Shown: positions 31,301 to 43,380, counted from the stretch's first letter. The stretch is 64,000 bases of DNA from Chloranthus sessilifolius (GCA_021018995.1 CM037598.1:44384685-44448684); one strand, 5' to 3'. Made by a program: numbers and translations. Notes: generated by a model not told the origin, from the letters alone.

Positions 31301-32500
31301 GTGATGCTGATTTCTTAGGCACCACTGTGGGTGCTACCAAGCAGAATCAAATGGGGTAAATGACCCCAAAGATCTAGCAGCTTGACAACTTCCTTCATTA
31401 CCACTTCTTGCATGTGAGGATTCAACCTTCTTTGCATTTCTCTAGAAGGCTTGGCATCCTCTTCCAGTGGATCTTATGCATGCATACAATTGGGTTTATT
31501 CCTCCTAAATCAGCAATGGTCCACCAATTGCTTTCTTGTCTTGTTTAGAACTACCAATGACTCCTTCTTGCTCCTTTGTAAGGGAGGAAGAAATAATCAC
31601 AGTAGTGTTTGATGATCTCCCAAAACACATATTTCAGATTTTTGGGGAGCTGTTTGAGTTCCAATTGTGTGGGGAAAAGAGGGCAGCAAAGGTACCTTGG
31701 TAACTTGTGGAAGAGGAGAGGAGCAGTCTCCAAGAGAGAGAACTTGATGATCAGGTGAGTGCCTTGCACAAAGCACTCGCTGAATTTGATCTCCCTTTTC
31801 CTTCTTTCTCTGGATCCCCAATCATTTTTAAATTCTGGTGGAGTCTTTACCTTGCGAAATGTTTGTAAAGACTCCTCCACTAGCTCATCAATGATGTCAA
31901 CATGGAAACATTCCTCAGAGAATTGAGGTTGAGTAACAAAGATTATACACATTCAATTTAACTTTCATATTTCCAAAAGACACCTCCATGATGCCAGACT
32001 GCATTGAATGCATGCATTAGTCAGAGCTGTGAATGGTCTTCCCGTAATGACAGGATGGCGGTACTTTTGGTTGGTTCCATGTCCAACACCAAAAAGTCAG
32101 CAGGTAGAAAAACTTGTCTACTCCTACCAAAACATCTTCAATCAACCCCATAGGTTTCCTTTCGATCTGTCTACCACTTGAGTGGGTTTCAATTCTCCCA
32201 AACCTAGCTTCTCATAGGCGAATAGGAAGCGAGTTGACACTAGCACCCAGATCTAGCAAGGCTTTCTCAATGGTGTGCTCCCCAATGATGCAGGGATTGT
32301 GGGGATTCGGTCTTGCATCTTAGGTGGTGTTGCAATTGATAGCACTTGGTTGATTTTCCACAACAAAGGCCTTCTTGGATAAATGTATCCTAGATTGCCT
32401 TTTGTGGGTGCACACCTCTTTGAGAAATTTTGCATAAGCGTGGACCTGCTTGATTGCATCAAGCAGGTAGATTAATTTTAACTTGCTTGAATGTCTCCAT
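31301..32500 (-). pseudogene. A3 protease and linker
   Basis: On the minus strand near 32290-32220 the reading is 'CIIGEHTIEKALLDLGASVN', the aspartic protease active-site region. The usual D-T/S-G-A triad reads D-L-G-A, as it also does in E3. 'KPMGLIEDVLVGVDKFFY' follows at 32165-32100. Between 31950 and 31300 lies a linker with 'FHVDIIDELVEES' that corresponds to E3 'FAVDVLEEVVEEE'. The rest is frameshifted. Confidence 0.8.
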
Positions 32501-34140
32501 CATTTCCTCACTTTTGTGTTTCCTTTGTCAAAAGGAGACTTCATTGCATGGGGAAATGGGAGGTGAGGAACAAATTTCTCCTCCTCATCTTTTTCAACAA
32601 TTTTGTTATTTTTTGTTTTTCATTTTTTGAATTTTCGATGTAAATCAATGACCATATTGCTATCCAAATGTTGTTCTGCACTTGTTCTTCATCTTTTTCC
32701 TCTTCACTACCCAATCGTGTTGTTTATTATTCTTCCACTTCTCAAAGTAGTCACACTTTGATTTCCTCATGGCCATTTGAGGATTCTCCAACCATGAACT
32801 GTCCCTTAGGATTGTTCACACGTTGGCTGGGTAGATTACTCTCTTCTATCTTAGCCAATGTATTTCAGAGTTGGCCCAGTTTCTTCAATTTTTTAATGCT
32901 CATGTGAAGGTTCACGAGATGTAGTTCCAAGATTTTGAAGTGAACTCAAGACCCGCTTCTTCAAAGGTCGTGGATCTAGGAGGGGTGGGCTGGTGCATCG
33001 CATGGCTTGTTGTTGGTTAGGTCAGCCTGAAATTTGATTTATTATAAAAATTTACGATATGGGAAAGGTGTTTGAAAGGTAATTGATTTTTGGTCCTGCT
33101 CTGTTGCTGGTAATTTCCGATTCCACCCGAGAATAGGATGAGATCTCCATGGGAAGTCATTCGATTGCATCATCCATAAGATCGAAATGCATGACCTTGT
33201 TCCATCATGACTTCTGGAAATTGTGATGCAGAAGGACATTGATCAATTGAATGAGTAGGGGACTGGCATATCAGACATGCCTCCTCTACTCTTGACCCAT
33301 TTGGAGCTTTAAATGAGTCCATCAGCCTATCAAATTTTGTGGTCAAATTATCCACTTTCCTTTCCAGCTCATTGACTTCATAAACTTTCCCTCTTGTGAA
33401 TTGGGGATTATTCATCCTAGCTGGATTCTCAGTGTCCCTTGGCAGAGATTCCTGCTGGGTTGAATTTTCTCCAATCACCTCAAAGAGGTCCCAAACCTCT
33501 TCAACTGTTTTCTGCAAGTAGGTACCTCCACAAGAGGCATCCACCATGTTCTTGCCCTTCTGATCAGTTCCTTGATAGAAGCTTTGAACCAGCTGCCATT
33601 TAGGAATTTGATGGTGAGGGCATTGCCTTAACAGTTCTTTAAACCTTTCCCATGCTTCATGGAAAGTTTCAGTTGAGTTTTGGGAGAAAGAGATGATGCT
33701 TTGTCTCAGTTGGCTGGTTTTAGTCATTGGGAAATATTTTGACAAAAATTGACATTGCAAATCATTCCATGATGTGATGCTATTTGGTGCTAACATAGAT
33801 AACCATGCTCTAGCTTTGTCCTTTAATGAAAAAGGAAAGAGCCTAAGCTTGGTTGCCTCTGGACCCAGTCCAGCTATGTTAAATGTTGTGCATAAAGCCA
33901 GAAATTCATCAATGTGTTTGTAAGGGTATTCCTTACTCAATCCATGGAATGAAGGCAACATTTGGATGGTGGAGGACTTAATCTCATAATTTCTCCACCT
34001 GGGAAATTGAATGCAAAATGGGGAATTATAAGCACCAAAAAGTAGTCTCTTAACAATCTCTGTTCTTCACCCATTTCAAGAGATGTCCTGTGATGTATGT
34101 CGGTTTCTTAGGAGTCTTTCAACTTAATTTAACGGAGAAT
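32501..34140 (-). pseudogene. A3 gag
   Basis: The longest intact piece, 33170-33961, reads 'FHGLSKEYPYKHIDEFLALC', 'LRLFPFSLKDKARAWLSML', 'ITSWNDLQCQFLSKYFP', 'FHEAWERFKELLRQCPHH' and a CCHC-like remnant 'CLICQSPTHSIDQCPS' near 33240. The part upstream (34060-33961) gives 'FPRWRNYEIKSSTIQM', so Gag began further right. Downstream (33170-32650) the frame breaks but the Pro/Asn-rich tail is traceable. It is an Athila Gag by its FHGL and RLFPFSL blocks; E3 gag is its homologue. Confidence 0.88.
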
Positions 34141-34566
34141 CTCAGATTGAGGGTTCTCCCAAACATACAACTCGAGAGAGTTTGGTACAACAAACCTATT
34201 TAAGAACTTTCCTTTCCTTTTACATTTGTTGCATAAAAATAACAACAAAATTAATAAATGATAAATAAATGAAAATAAATGAAAAACTCAAAGCACGCCT
34301 CAAATTTGACAAAAGACAAAGAGTGGCAAAAAAGATTTATTCAAATAACTAGAAGGCAAAGAATAAAAACTCGTAAAATAAAAAAATAAAAATTCTGCTG
34401 CGGAAAACAAAGTTTTCTATACAAACTGCCAGAGACATTTAATCAAGCACTTGGAATGCAAAGTGCGTTTAAAGCAAAAATTAAAATAAAAATCAAATCT
34501 ACAAAATAGAAAAACTTAGGTCTATCTATTTTAGAACAAACTTCCCCGGCAACGGCGCCAAAAACT
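34141..34566 (-). other. A3 leader and primer-binding site (34543-34560)
   Basis: The primer site on the minus strand is TGGCGCCGTTGCCGGGGA, separated from the LTR end by AGTTTT. From memory this is the tRNA-Asp-type site usual for Athila. The leader to gag is AT-rich and shows no other feature. Confidence 0.9.
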
Positions 34567-36325
34567 TGTTGCCACTCCAAGTGTGCCATATTTGTGTGCA
34601 TTATGAATCAAAAATTAAAGAATTAAAGAATGCTAGGTTATATGGATGTTAACTTATGAAAGGGATATCAAGACATTAGGCTAACATCGGCCCGCAAGAT
34701 CGGGGCCAATTGTAGCAAGTTTTAAAAGTAAGTATTTCAAGATCGCCCATGAGAAGTTTGTCTAAATCGAGATAAACCTCCAGATCTGTGCTACCAGATC
34801 TGGCTCTATAATTATCTAAACAAAGAATAGATAAAAGAGAGTATTGGATTGTGTCACATTTAACTATAAGCAAATAAAGAAAAGAACTAACTACATGATC
34901 TAGATCCGAGTTGGGGAGATGTTTAAAATAAGACAAATGCAGAAATAATAGCTTCATGTACTTTAGCCTCTGAATTTTAATGGAGAATCAGAGTTCAACA
35001 GCAGATTCAATCTTCATCCGCTACCAACAGATGTAAGAGAAGTAAACCAATTAAGGAATAGGTTTAGACTTATGGTGTGATCTGTCCACTTAAATGGTCA
35101 CAGATCCGTCAAGTGGCCTATTCTTTAGTTCGTAACATGAACATCATCAGTAAATGCCGCTAGAATTAGGTTACCAACGCTAATTCGCATGTGATGAATT
35201 AAGGAAGTTGCATGCGGATGAGTGAATCTAAAGAAGTCTAATGCACTAAGGTGAACATTCGTAACCCTCGACATGACTCCAATGGAGAAGACATAAATTA
35301 CAAAGAACCTTTAAAATCCAAAATTACAATTACAGAGCACGGCTTCTTAGAGAGCCCTCAGACTTACAGTCTTGAATCCGAACTTGGAAGTACAAATCAC
35401 TCACAATGGCTCTCAAAGGTAAACTACAAGAAGGGATTACAGGGGTTCGGATAAGCTATCCGACCGAATGAGGGAACAGAGATGAAAACTCTAAAACTGG
35501 ATACCCAATTTGGGCGAATGGCTTCTATTTATACTTTTTCCTCCATCTGCGCCATATTTGGATTGACCAATCAGAATGCTTTAGATCCGGATTGCCTAAT
35601 GAGGGTTGAGCACGGGATCCGGATCTGTTTTGGCCAATGGAAATGCTCGATCCGGTTCGCAATCAGTGCGAAGCATCAATATGGGTTTGAAATTTTGTTT
35701 GAGCTTCGAAGTTCCCGCCAGTAATTTAACTTTGGGCGCTCACATGGGTTGGAATATGCCTTCGATCTTGATTGGAACCTTCCGGAATGTTCTGGTCTTT
35801 TGATTGCATTAGGCGCTGCAAAGTTTCTGAAATACCCTTCTGACGAAGCCGCAAATCCCGAATGCCATTTTAGAAGTTCGAGGGCCTTTTCGCAAAGTTC
35901 AATGACTTCTGAAGCTCTGTTCGCAAAGTTCAAGGTTCTTTGCGAATAGTAGAAGTTCTTTGCGAATTGAACTCTAGGCTCCCATTCTTCTTTGCGAATA
36001 GTAGAAGTTCTTTGCGAATTGAACTCTAGGCTCCCATTCTTCTTTGCGAATAGTAGAAGTTCTTTGCGAATAGCTCTCTCTCTTGCTTCAGGTCTTTGTC
36101 TGCTCTTTTAGACCCTCTTTAGCCATTGCTGAGGCTGTTTCTTCACTCCTTCTTTAAACTTGACATGAGCTGTCAGCTTTTTGATCTTTTTGGGATGCTT
36201 TTCGGATTTGGACCTGTCTGATTGGTTAGCTGTAAAATGCACACTAAAGCACTTATTTAGTCTTCTCAAGGGTCTTTCAAGGCTCATGTTTAGGGGTGAA
36301 AAATGGTATTTTTCACTACTTAACA
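34567..36325 (-). repeat. A3 5' LTR (1,759 bp)
   Basis: On the minus strand it starts TGTTAAGTAGTGAAAAATACC at 36325 and ends GGAGTGGCAACA at 34567. It is 75 bases shorter than the 3' LTR, and the length difference is spread over many small gaps. TATA box at 35526-35533. Array with three ~57-bp tandem units at 35870-36080. Confidence 0.95.
35870..36080 (-). promoter_or_regulatory. TTCGCAAAG/CTTTGCGAA array, A3 5' LTR
   Basis: The units contain 'tttgcgaatagtagaagttc' and 'tttgcgaattgaactctagg' and repeat at ~57 bp at about 35940, 35990 and 36047, flanked by inverted half-sites 'ttcgcaaagttcaatg'. It is less decayed than the 3' LTR copy. Confidence 0.75.
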
Positions 36326-36330
36326 ATATA
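36326..36330. repeat. Target-site duplication ATATA, right copy (A3)
   Basis: Identical to 24207-24211. Confidence 0.92.
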
Positions 36331-37486
36331 TTGGAAAAAAGAAAATGCCTTTTTATGATGAGTTCCAAGCCCTTGGAATTCCTGTTTCGGGTGGCGTTCG
36401 CACCCCAAAGATTTCCTATGGCAGGACCTCAACGCGCTTCGAAAGAATCAAAGGGAAATCCTTTGATCTATGTGAAGGTATGGGAATCCACACTATAATC
36501 CAATCCCTCAAAAAAGGTCAATAAGAGGGCAACCTCTTTTGACCGACCAGGGCGTATTGGGTGTCGGAACGTATGAGACCTACTGGAGGTACTAAACTAT
36601 TAAGCAGGGAACTGAAGGGCAGTGAAAAAAGACCTCAGATTCGAGCTGCCCAGCCAGAAATATGTTTAGCATATGTATTATATACACTAGGCCTAAAATC
36701 TAAAGATTTTGGCTTAGCGTGTATATTATACATGCTAGGAAAAATCTGAGGATTTTTAGCTTAGCGTGTATATTATACACGTTAGGGCAATTTTAGTTTT
36801 TGGCTTAGCGTGTATATTATACACGCTAGGCAAAAATAGTTTATATAATATATTTTGATAATAAATAGCAGGCCCAAATTTGGTCTTTTTCTTTGGCTTT
36901 CAGGAAGCAGTGCTTCTAGGGACTGATTTTCTTTTCTGTAACGGGTCCCTCCTAGTGATACAAGGTTGATTTGGGGCAACTAAACACACTCCCCAAGATT
37001 TTATAGCTTCATAACCGGATCGGTCACCCACCCGATATACCTCCAGCGCAAGCGCTTTCTTAGATACTGGATGGGGTGGCACTTTTCTTGATCATCACCA
37101 CTAGGGGCTGCCGCCATACTAAGAACCGGGACATTTGTATCACTACCTAAATTCTCGCCCTTTAAAATCTACCCTTAGAAAAATGAATTAAGTCCCTTAG
37201 TTCACTTTTAAGGTTCAATTCTAAATTCAGTTTTAAAAGGGGAGTTTGCTTAGGTTCAAAAATGGGCTGTGATGATCCCGTGCTGCCTCTACGGGCCGGC
37301 GTCCACTGGTAGGATATGATTGGGAAAATGAAAAAGTTCAAGTAGGCCTGTCAAATGGCTACGGCGTGTAAATGCACAAGTAAGCCCGCCATATGGCTAA
37401 GGCATGTAAATGACTGAAAATAAATGAAAGTAAGGACAATACTCAAGTAGTCTTGCCAATTGGCTAAGGGTCGTAAATGATGGAAA
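36331..37486 (-). other. B2 leader with hairpin array, stem-loop and tandem repeats
   Basis: Collinear with the B1 leader. Stem-loop at 36445-36468 ('gaatcaaagggaaatcc' with its partner), hairpin array 36666-36830, the block 'gcctctacgggccggcgtcc' near 37292, and the threefold repeat 37335-37480. The primer-binding site seen in B1 is missing: the sequence passes from repeat to LTR end at about 37487 with a small deletion. No coding region is supported. Confidence 0.7.
36666..36830 (-). promoter_or_regulatory. Hairpin array in the B2 leader (four units)
   Basis: Units lie at 36666-36691, 36713-36739, 36760-36786 and 36804-36830. The best is 36804-36830, where TAGCGTGTATA and TATACACGCTA form 11-base arms around one T. 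Units are ~45 bases apart. The core differs from the B1 core (GGCGCA...TGCGCC), yet each is self-complementary, as expected if pairing or dyad symmetry is under selection. Confidence 0.8.
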
Positions 37487-37721
37487 GTAGGGTCACGACG
37501 ATGCGCTCATAAGAAAAAATATAGTCGCCTCTCTGAGCTTTTGGTTTCCCGAGAAATCCAAATCAATATTAAAAGTATTGAAGTACCAAATATGACTCTG
37601 ATTTACCGATCCATGCCAAAGACACTTGGGTAGGGGCTTCGGTTATCAATCAGGAATGTGTTAGGCACCTGATTGATCCACTCATAATCGATCTCTACTA
37701 TGGCCGGGTCTATGTGTGGCT

Positions 37722-37724
<3 letters not shown>

Positions 37725-37769
<45 letters not shown>
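37725..37769. repeat. (AT)n microsatellite
   Basis: About 22 TA units in the B2 LTR; no counterpart in B1. Confidence 0.9.
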
Positions 37770-37773
<4 letters not shown>

Positions 37774-38238
37774 CATATATGAAAAAGAGAAACAAAATGA
37801 ACGGCACTTCCCCTTGCCCGAAGGCACACCGATCCTATGGAGCCCTTCTCACTTGCCAAAATTAAGGTAGCGTAATGGCTCAATTCTAGGATAGAGGAAA
37901 AACAAAGAAGGTAGAGGAATAGAGGAGAGAGTCGGAGCTCTCGGGCCCTTGTAGCATCGTGGATCTTCGCGCGAGAGCGTCCTTGATGAGCTTCTAAAAG
38001 TAAATGGGTGGAGGAAATGGTCTTGGCTTCTAAGGTTTGAAGGCTAGAAGGTAGAAGAGGTAGACTAGGACCTAGTTCTACAAAAAGCTTAGAGATTGAT
38101 GGTGGAAAATGGGAACTAAAAGGCAAAACTCAAATCTGGAATTCTGGTTTTGGTGCTAGAAAGTGAAGAGGGAAAGTCACTAATCTTTTCTCTCTTTTGG
38201 AAAAAAATTCAAGCCTCTAACAAGAGGGGGGTAGCTCT

Positions 38239-38247
38239 CTATTTATA
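38239..38247 (-). promoter_or_regulatory. TATA box of the B2 LTR
   Basis: CTATTTATA on the plus strand, TATAAATAG on the minus strand, in 'ctataaatagagagc' as in B1. Confidence 0.68.
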
Positions 38248-38533
38248 GAAAAGGGGAGAATTAGTGAGTGGTTAAAGTCCTAATTGGGTTAGCAATTAGG
38301 TAATAGAAAGTCTAAGGATTTTGGGTTTCTTAAGGTTTTGGTAAGGTGGAAATTGGGTTTAATGGTAGATGAGAGGGTGGGGCTCTAAGTGGTAAAAGGG
38401 TTCAAAAGGGAGCTAGTGGGGGTGCAACAGTCCTAGCAAAACCAAACTCAATGCTGGAGTGGTCAATAAGTCAAACTCCAAATTTGAAATCTGACCAAAA
38501 TCTCAAAAAATATTGTTCCTAAGCCTAGCGTGT

Positions 38534-38538
38534 ATATT
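38534..38538. repeat. Target-site duplication ATATT, left copy (C)
   Basis: ATATT precedes the LTR start and follows its end at 51694-51698. In the unoccupied site these bases are the centre of a B2 hairpin unit. Confidence 0.92.
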
Positions 38539-39109
38539 TGTAATAACCCGAAAAAGCACGTCAAACGAGGACCTCGGGATCCGTGCCCGATTGGTCCTAG
38601 GTTTGACCATGAGATAGTTTATTGATAAACTTATGGTGAGATGAGCGAATGTGATGTGTGAACCAGTGTAGAAGAGTGGAGAGATAGAGGAGTGTGTAGA
38701 GTGGCATACACTGATGAGTGTGTATGTGCTCCACACCGAGAAAAGAGATAAGATAAAAAGGGTTGAAAACCCTAACTTTCATGTTTTGGTGGTTGAGAGA
38801 AGTAAAGAAGAGAGAGAAAGAGAGAGGAGTAAGAGAGGAGTTATTGTGGGTGATTGGAAGAAGGATTCAAGCATTAAAGAGGCCGGATTTGACGCAAGGA
38901 ACTGTTAGAAACCAAAGTCGAACCCTAGCCTTCCAACCCTAGATTTGAAATCAACTTGAGAGCTATTCAAGGTAAAATTTTTGTAAATAAGATGCATGGA
39001 TTATAGGGTTAAGTTGCAAAAATGTGGGTTAAATCATAGACAATGGCTTAGAAAAATAGAAGAAAAAGTATGGAAAAGATTGGGAAGAACAAATGAAGGG
39101 TCGACACAA

Positions 39110-39715
39110 TTTCGATTAATCAAATTGGGTTTCATTAATCAAATTGGCCGTGAAGTTGAAGAGTCGAGAATTTCGATTTCATTAATCGAATTGAATTTCG
39201 ATTAATCGACTTTGGATTTCGATTAATCGATTTGGGAATCGATTAATCGATCGAGAACTCTCCAAAGGACCCTGTGGGTTGAGAGGAATGATTTGAGGAA
39301 AATCCGACTAATCGAAATGGGATTTCGATTAATCGATTTTCGTTTTCGATTAATCGATTTGGAATCGATTAATCAACTTGTGAAACTCAACTGTTCGAAC
39401 TGAGGGTCTACTTTGCGAAAAGAAGGATTTCGATTAATCGAAATTGGATTCGATTAATCGAATGAAAACTCGACTGTTCGAACAGTAATTGGCTTTGCGA
39501 AAAGAAGAATTTCGATTAATCGAAATTGGATTCGATTAATCGAATGAAAACTCGACTGTTCGAACTGAGAATGGACTTTGCGAAAAGGAGAATTTCGATT
39601 AATCGAAATTGTTTCGATTAATCGATATTGACTTTCGATTAATCGATTTTGGAAATCGATTAATCGAATCAGATTCGATTAATCGATTTTGGAATTCGAT
39701 TAATCGACTGTAGTA
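39110..39715 (+). promoter_or_regulatory. TTTCGATTAATCGAAA palindrome array, C 5' LTR (~20 sites)
   Basis: About twenty copies in ~600 bases, many an exact palindrome of 12-16 bases; spacers are 5-60 bases. Interspersed are 'aactgttcgaactgag' and 'ctttgcgaaaag' words, repeated with a ~90-base period. The first copies (39110-39145) are eroded by one-base losses as compared with the 3' LTR. Density and symmetry exceed chance by far in this AT-rich DNA. Confidence 0.85.
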
Positions 39716-40414
39716 AACTATGTTGACTTTTGGTTTGACTTTAAGATTCTTGAGGGATCTTATACCTTCCTTATTGCATCCTTTGTGATGTGTTTCACCT
39801 GTGTTATGGTACCATAGGTGATACGTGTGGACTAATGCACAAGGAGTCACGTGGGACCTTGATGCATTGATCAAGTGGAGACCTAAGGTAGGGAACACCT
39901 TGAACATGTACCTTATTTTACAAGAGCATGTATGTAGTGATATAAATTTCCATTCAAATATTTTTACTGCTTAAAGAATTGTGAAAAATGTGTGTGTGAT
40001 ATTCATAAGAGTAAATTAAATGAGCCATCCCTGTGGGATGAAGAAGTAAGAGTAAGAGCATCGTGTGTGATGTAAGTAAATGGATACATCCTGTGGATGT
40101 ATCCAAGGATTGAATCATGCTTGATAGGCCTAACGATATAAGATAGCACACTTACACTGAATAACTATATGTAAGGCAATCGATATTTTTGTTATTTGAG
40201 GTTTGATAGGTTACCCCACCGACGCATGGATATCCACATCGACACGGGCAGGATATCCGTGACCGACACGGCGGGAAACCGTAGAGGCCATGAGGCTTAT
40301 CCAGACATAGTAAGTACACCCTGTGGGTGTTGATGAGATGTGAAATCGCCACCAATCCCTGTGAAAGGGGCTTGGTACTATTATGGTATTCCTGTGAATA
40401 CATTTAAAACCTGC

Positions 40415-40421
40415 TATATAG
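40415..40421 (+). promoter_or_regulatory. Possible TATA box of the C LTR
   Basis: TATATAG in 'ctgctatatagatgac', conserved in the 3' LTR at 50951. It is weaker than the TATA boxes of the other families and some 700 bases downstream of the array. Confidence 0.35.
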
Positions 40422-41161
40422 ATGACGATGAAGGGTATCTCATCTGGCTCGATGCTATATTGCTCGGGGATTATTTAAGTTGAAGTTTAAGTTTTGCTTT
40501 AGGCCTTCTCAGCATCATTCATGATTAACTAAAAGACATGAGTAATCTACCAGTAATTGAAGTGTTTTTAACTGTTTTTCATCAATAAATGCATAGACAC
40601 ATCATGCATGCATATCATAGAATACATGTGAGTTATATTTTATATGTTCAATTGTGTTCTGTTCCCTATTGAGCTAGGATGTAGCTCACCCTATAGACTA
40701 TACGTCGCAGGTCCACTACTAGCAGCTGCCGAGGCTTCAGGAGACGCTGACCCCGGTGAGTCGGACCTTGCGGCCGGCGAGGAGTTAGAGCCACCTCCAG
40801 AGGACTTCTTCTAGAGGACTCTGCTGTGCGACTTTGAGGAGTTTTAGTTGGAGATTGTACGGCTTGGTATGTCAAGCCTGGTTTTTGATTAAACCTTGTG
40901 TATATGGATATCGAGTATTTTTACGAACCATCCATGATGATGGCTATCATCGATGGTTCGGATCGGTCCTCCCTTCATGCAGAGGCATGAGGGTAGAACT
41001 GTCTTTTGAGAAGTGTTTTTATGTAGATTTAAATTCCGCAAGATGTTCTTATTTATTTTATGCTTGATATACCAGTGTTCCGTGCATAGTTGAGGGGCAC
41101 GGTCAAGATGATCGTGCTGATGGCACGGGTTTCGGGGTGCCGAAATCCGGGCTGTCACAGT

Positions 41162-41174
41162 TGGTATCAAAGCT
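41162..41174 (+). other. Primer-binding site of C (tRNA-Met type)
   Basis: TTGGTATCAAAGC follows the LTR after one base. From established knowledge, TGGTATCAGAGC is the common site complementary to initiator tRNA-Met; one base differs. Confidence 0.85.
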
Positions 41175-41261
41175 ATTTTCTTTTAGCAATTCTGACAAGG
41201 GTTCTTTCGTCAGAACATAGGGGCTTCTGCTAACGAAACTTTAGTTTCAAATGCAGCCGCA

Positions 41262-42680
41262 ATGTCAGCTAGAGGGAGAGGCCGACCAAGAGGAGGCCAT
41301 CAAAGGAGTTTGCGTAGTGGAGATGATTTCATCTCTCCTACCAACAGAGTGCCTTTAGGAGGTAACGAGGCCCCAGGGGGCAGTAGTAGCAGACAGCATG
41401 AGGAAGAGGATCGAGATCATCAGGATCAAGATCTAAGAGAGCAAGAAAGATTGAGAGAAAGACAAGAAGATAGAGAGGAGCGACAAAGGATGATGCACAC
41501 TATGGAGACTATGGCAGCTGCCATGGCACAACAAGCAGCATCCTTTGCAGCTCATGCATCAAGAGAACAGCAGCCACCTACACCACACCACTGTGAGGAC
41601 TCGCGTGTTTGCCCTCATCTTTACATGTAATTTAGGGGGATGAGACCTCCTTCATTTTCTGGGCAGGCAGACACAATGGCCGCTGAGAACTGGCTGATGG
41701 AGATGGAGAAAGTCTTTAGCGTGCTAACTTGCACGGAAGACGAGAGTGTAAGATGGGCAGCTTACATGTTGGATGGGGAGGCTGGGCCTTGGTGGAAGTC
41801 CGTAATACGGACTCGGCCTCGTGAGACTCAGGAGTTGCCTTGACTTGGGAGGAATTTGTTGAGGAGTTCAACAAACAATATTTCCTAAGTGGTGAGGAAC
41901 CAATTAGAGATACAATTTTACTAATACAAGGGAGAATGATGAGAGAATATGGGTAGAGTTTCTACGATTGCCCGCTTTGCTCGGATTACGCCGCTCAAGT
42001 GATGAAGTCCAAGAGGTTTCAACAAGGTTTGAAGCTGAAGTTAGGGAGGCGAGCTCCATTTCAACCGAGGACCTATGAAGAGGTCATGAGCAAAGCATTG
42101 GTTGTAGAAGAGGAGAACAATACAGATAGACAGAGAGAGCAGCAGAAAGGAGGAAATGAACAAGGAAGAACGGGGCACTATGAACCGGTGAACAAAAAGC
42201 CGAGGTTCATGGGCCAGAATCAGAGACCACAATTCCAAGGGGGTTTCAGAAGACCGGCGCAACAACAACAACAACACCAACAGAGGTTTCCATTACTTGC
42301 GTCGGGGAGACCTATTCGCTATGAGAGCCCTGCCATGTCTACTGGCGCCACTATCACACAGGGTTCTCGTACTATTTCTTCCGCACCTCGGGAGACTTGC
42401 GCAAAGTGTGGCAAGCCTCATAGAACAGTGGACTGTAGATTGGGAACTAGGGGCTGTTTTCGATGTGGCAAGGTGGGCCACTTGATCAAGGATTGCCCCG
42501 AGCCAGATAAGAGAAAGACGGTTTCAGTTGCAGCACCACGACCAATTCAAGCAAGGAAACCGATCATCCAGGGGAGAGCTTATGCAGTCACTGCTCAGGA
42601 AGCAGGGAACATGCATGACATCATCCAAGGTGAGATTCCTTTTAAAATTAAAGGAAAATTTTCTTTTCGTTAAAACTTTA
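41262..42680 (+). pseudogene. C gag
   Basis: The start MSARGRGRPRGG at 41262 is followed by an Arg/Glu/Gln-rich helix region ('REQERLRERQEDREERQR') and then, after a stop at 41630, 'PPSFSGQADTMAAENWLMEM' and 'VRWAAYMLDGEAGPWWKSV' (capsid core). Stops and shifts follow at 41840-41990. The tail at 41999-42673 carries two zinc knuckles: CAKCGKPHRTVDC (one residue short of the standard spacing) and CFRCGKVGHLIKDC. Domain order and the Gln-rich stretch before the knuckles are normal for Tekay Gag. At least three frame breaks. Confidence 0.88.
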
Positions 42681-43380
42681 GATAGAGAAGAAGCATGCAT
42701 TAGGGAATTATATAGATTTTTCTCAATACCAAAAGCAGTATGTAAATTGAGGGTGTAAATTAATGTGTAAATCATTGTATGTGTGTATGTATACTATAGG
42801 TACTCTAAATATATATGAAAAGGATGCTTGGTGGATATGACGCCGAGTGTTGATAGACCCCGGTCTACCCACTCATTCGCTACTCCACGCTTCGCTAAGA
42901 AGATGAAGATTGTTCCAGACGTTGGATTTCGGCCCCTATTCAGGTCTCATTCACCGAGAGTTAGTAGACACGAGTTAGCTTGCAAATCCATCATCGTAGC
43001 AGCTTCAAGACTTAGAAGTGCATGAATTGGAAGCAAAGTTGGTACCGTTAGACATGCAAGGGTTTGATGTGATCCTTGGCATGGTGGTTGCAAAGACAGC
43101 GATGATTGATTGCAAGAACAAGGTAGTCATTTTCGGACCCAACACAAGAAGATCATTTCGGTTTCAAGGAGTGAGGTCGTCATCTGTAAGCTTGATCTCA
43201 AAAGAAGGGCCGAAAATGATCGAAAGGGTTGCGTGGATACTTAGCTTTCTTAAAGGAGGACAAGGAAGAAAAGAACGCGTCATTTCGAGATAGCATGCGA
43301 GACTTCACGACGTGTTTCAAGAATTGCCCTGGATTACCTCCGTAAAGAGAAGTAGAATTCGCCATTGACTTAGCACCAGG
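42681..43380 (+). pseudogene. C protease region
   Basis: Degenerate. 43018-43293 reads 'LVPLDMQGFDVILGM', the conserved end of the chromovirus protease (usually xFDVILGMDWL), then 'IDCKNKVVIF'. The active-site D-S/T-G lies upstream (42680-42990), where I can read only scraps such as 'VTAQEAGN' and a 'SFATPRFAKK'-like stretch, so the catalytic residue cannot be confirmed. 'DVFQELPGLPP'-like linker words follow at 43310-43345 before reverse transcriptase. Confidence 0.7.

Larger units (their letters stand above)
24212..36325 (-). mobile_element. A3: full-length Athila-like Ty3/gypsy element (12,114 bp), inactive
   Basis: A complete minus-strand element: 5' LTR 34567-36325, primer-binding site 34543-34560, gag, protease, reverse transcriptase, RNase H, integrase (about 34140 down to 28899), a post-pol region, polypurine tract and 3' LTR 24212-26045. 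A perfect ATATA duplication flanks it. The order and the TGGCGCCGTTGCCGGGGA primer site are those of Athila elements. Coding regions are full of stops and frameshifts. The two LTRs align throughout but differ by many 1-5-base indels. It sits in the leader of B2, 66 bases upstream of gag. Confidence 0.95.
37487..38538 (-). repeat. B2 5' LTR, inner part (3' portion)
   Basis: Homologous to B1 10880-11840 read backwards, including 'ggtgcctaacac'-type and 'aaccgaagcccctaccca'-type blocks. It has a TATA box on the minus strand (38239-38247) and an (AT)n run of ~45 bases at 37725-37769 absent from B1. It ends at the C insertion inside a hairpin unit. Confidence 0.85.
38539..41160 (+). repeat. C 5' LTR (2,622 bp)
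   Basis: Starts TGTAATAACCCG and ends GGGCTGTCACA. It aligns end to end with the 3' LTR. It contains the TCGATTAATCGA array (39110-39715) and, downstream, a repeated theme of 'ccgaca(cg)gc(g)gga' at 40217-40275. Many single-base losses relative to the 3' LTR fall in CG-containing words. Confidence 0.95.

Noticed and set aside
37725..38126. 133-codon minus frame ending at the AT microsatellite
   Set aside because: Translation of the (AT)n run and B2 LTR sequence; no homologue in the B1 LTR.
39110..39715. CRISPR-like regular repeat array
   Set aside because: Repeats are palindromic 12-16-mers with irregular, non-unique spacers inside a plant LTR; no cas genes, eukaryotic context.
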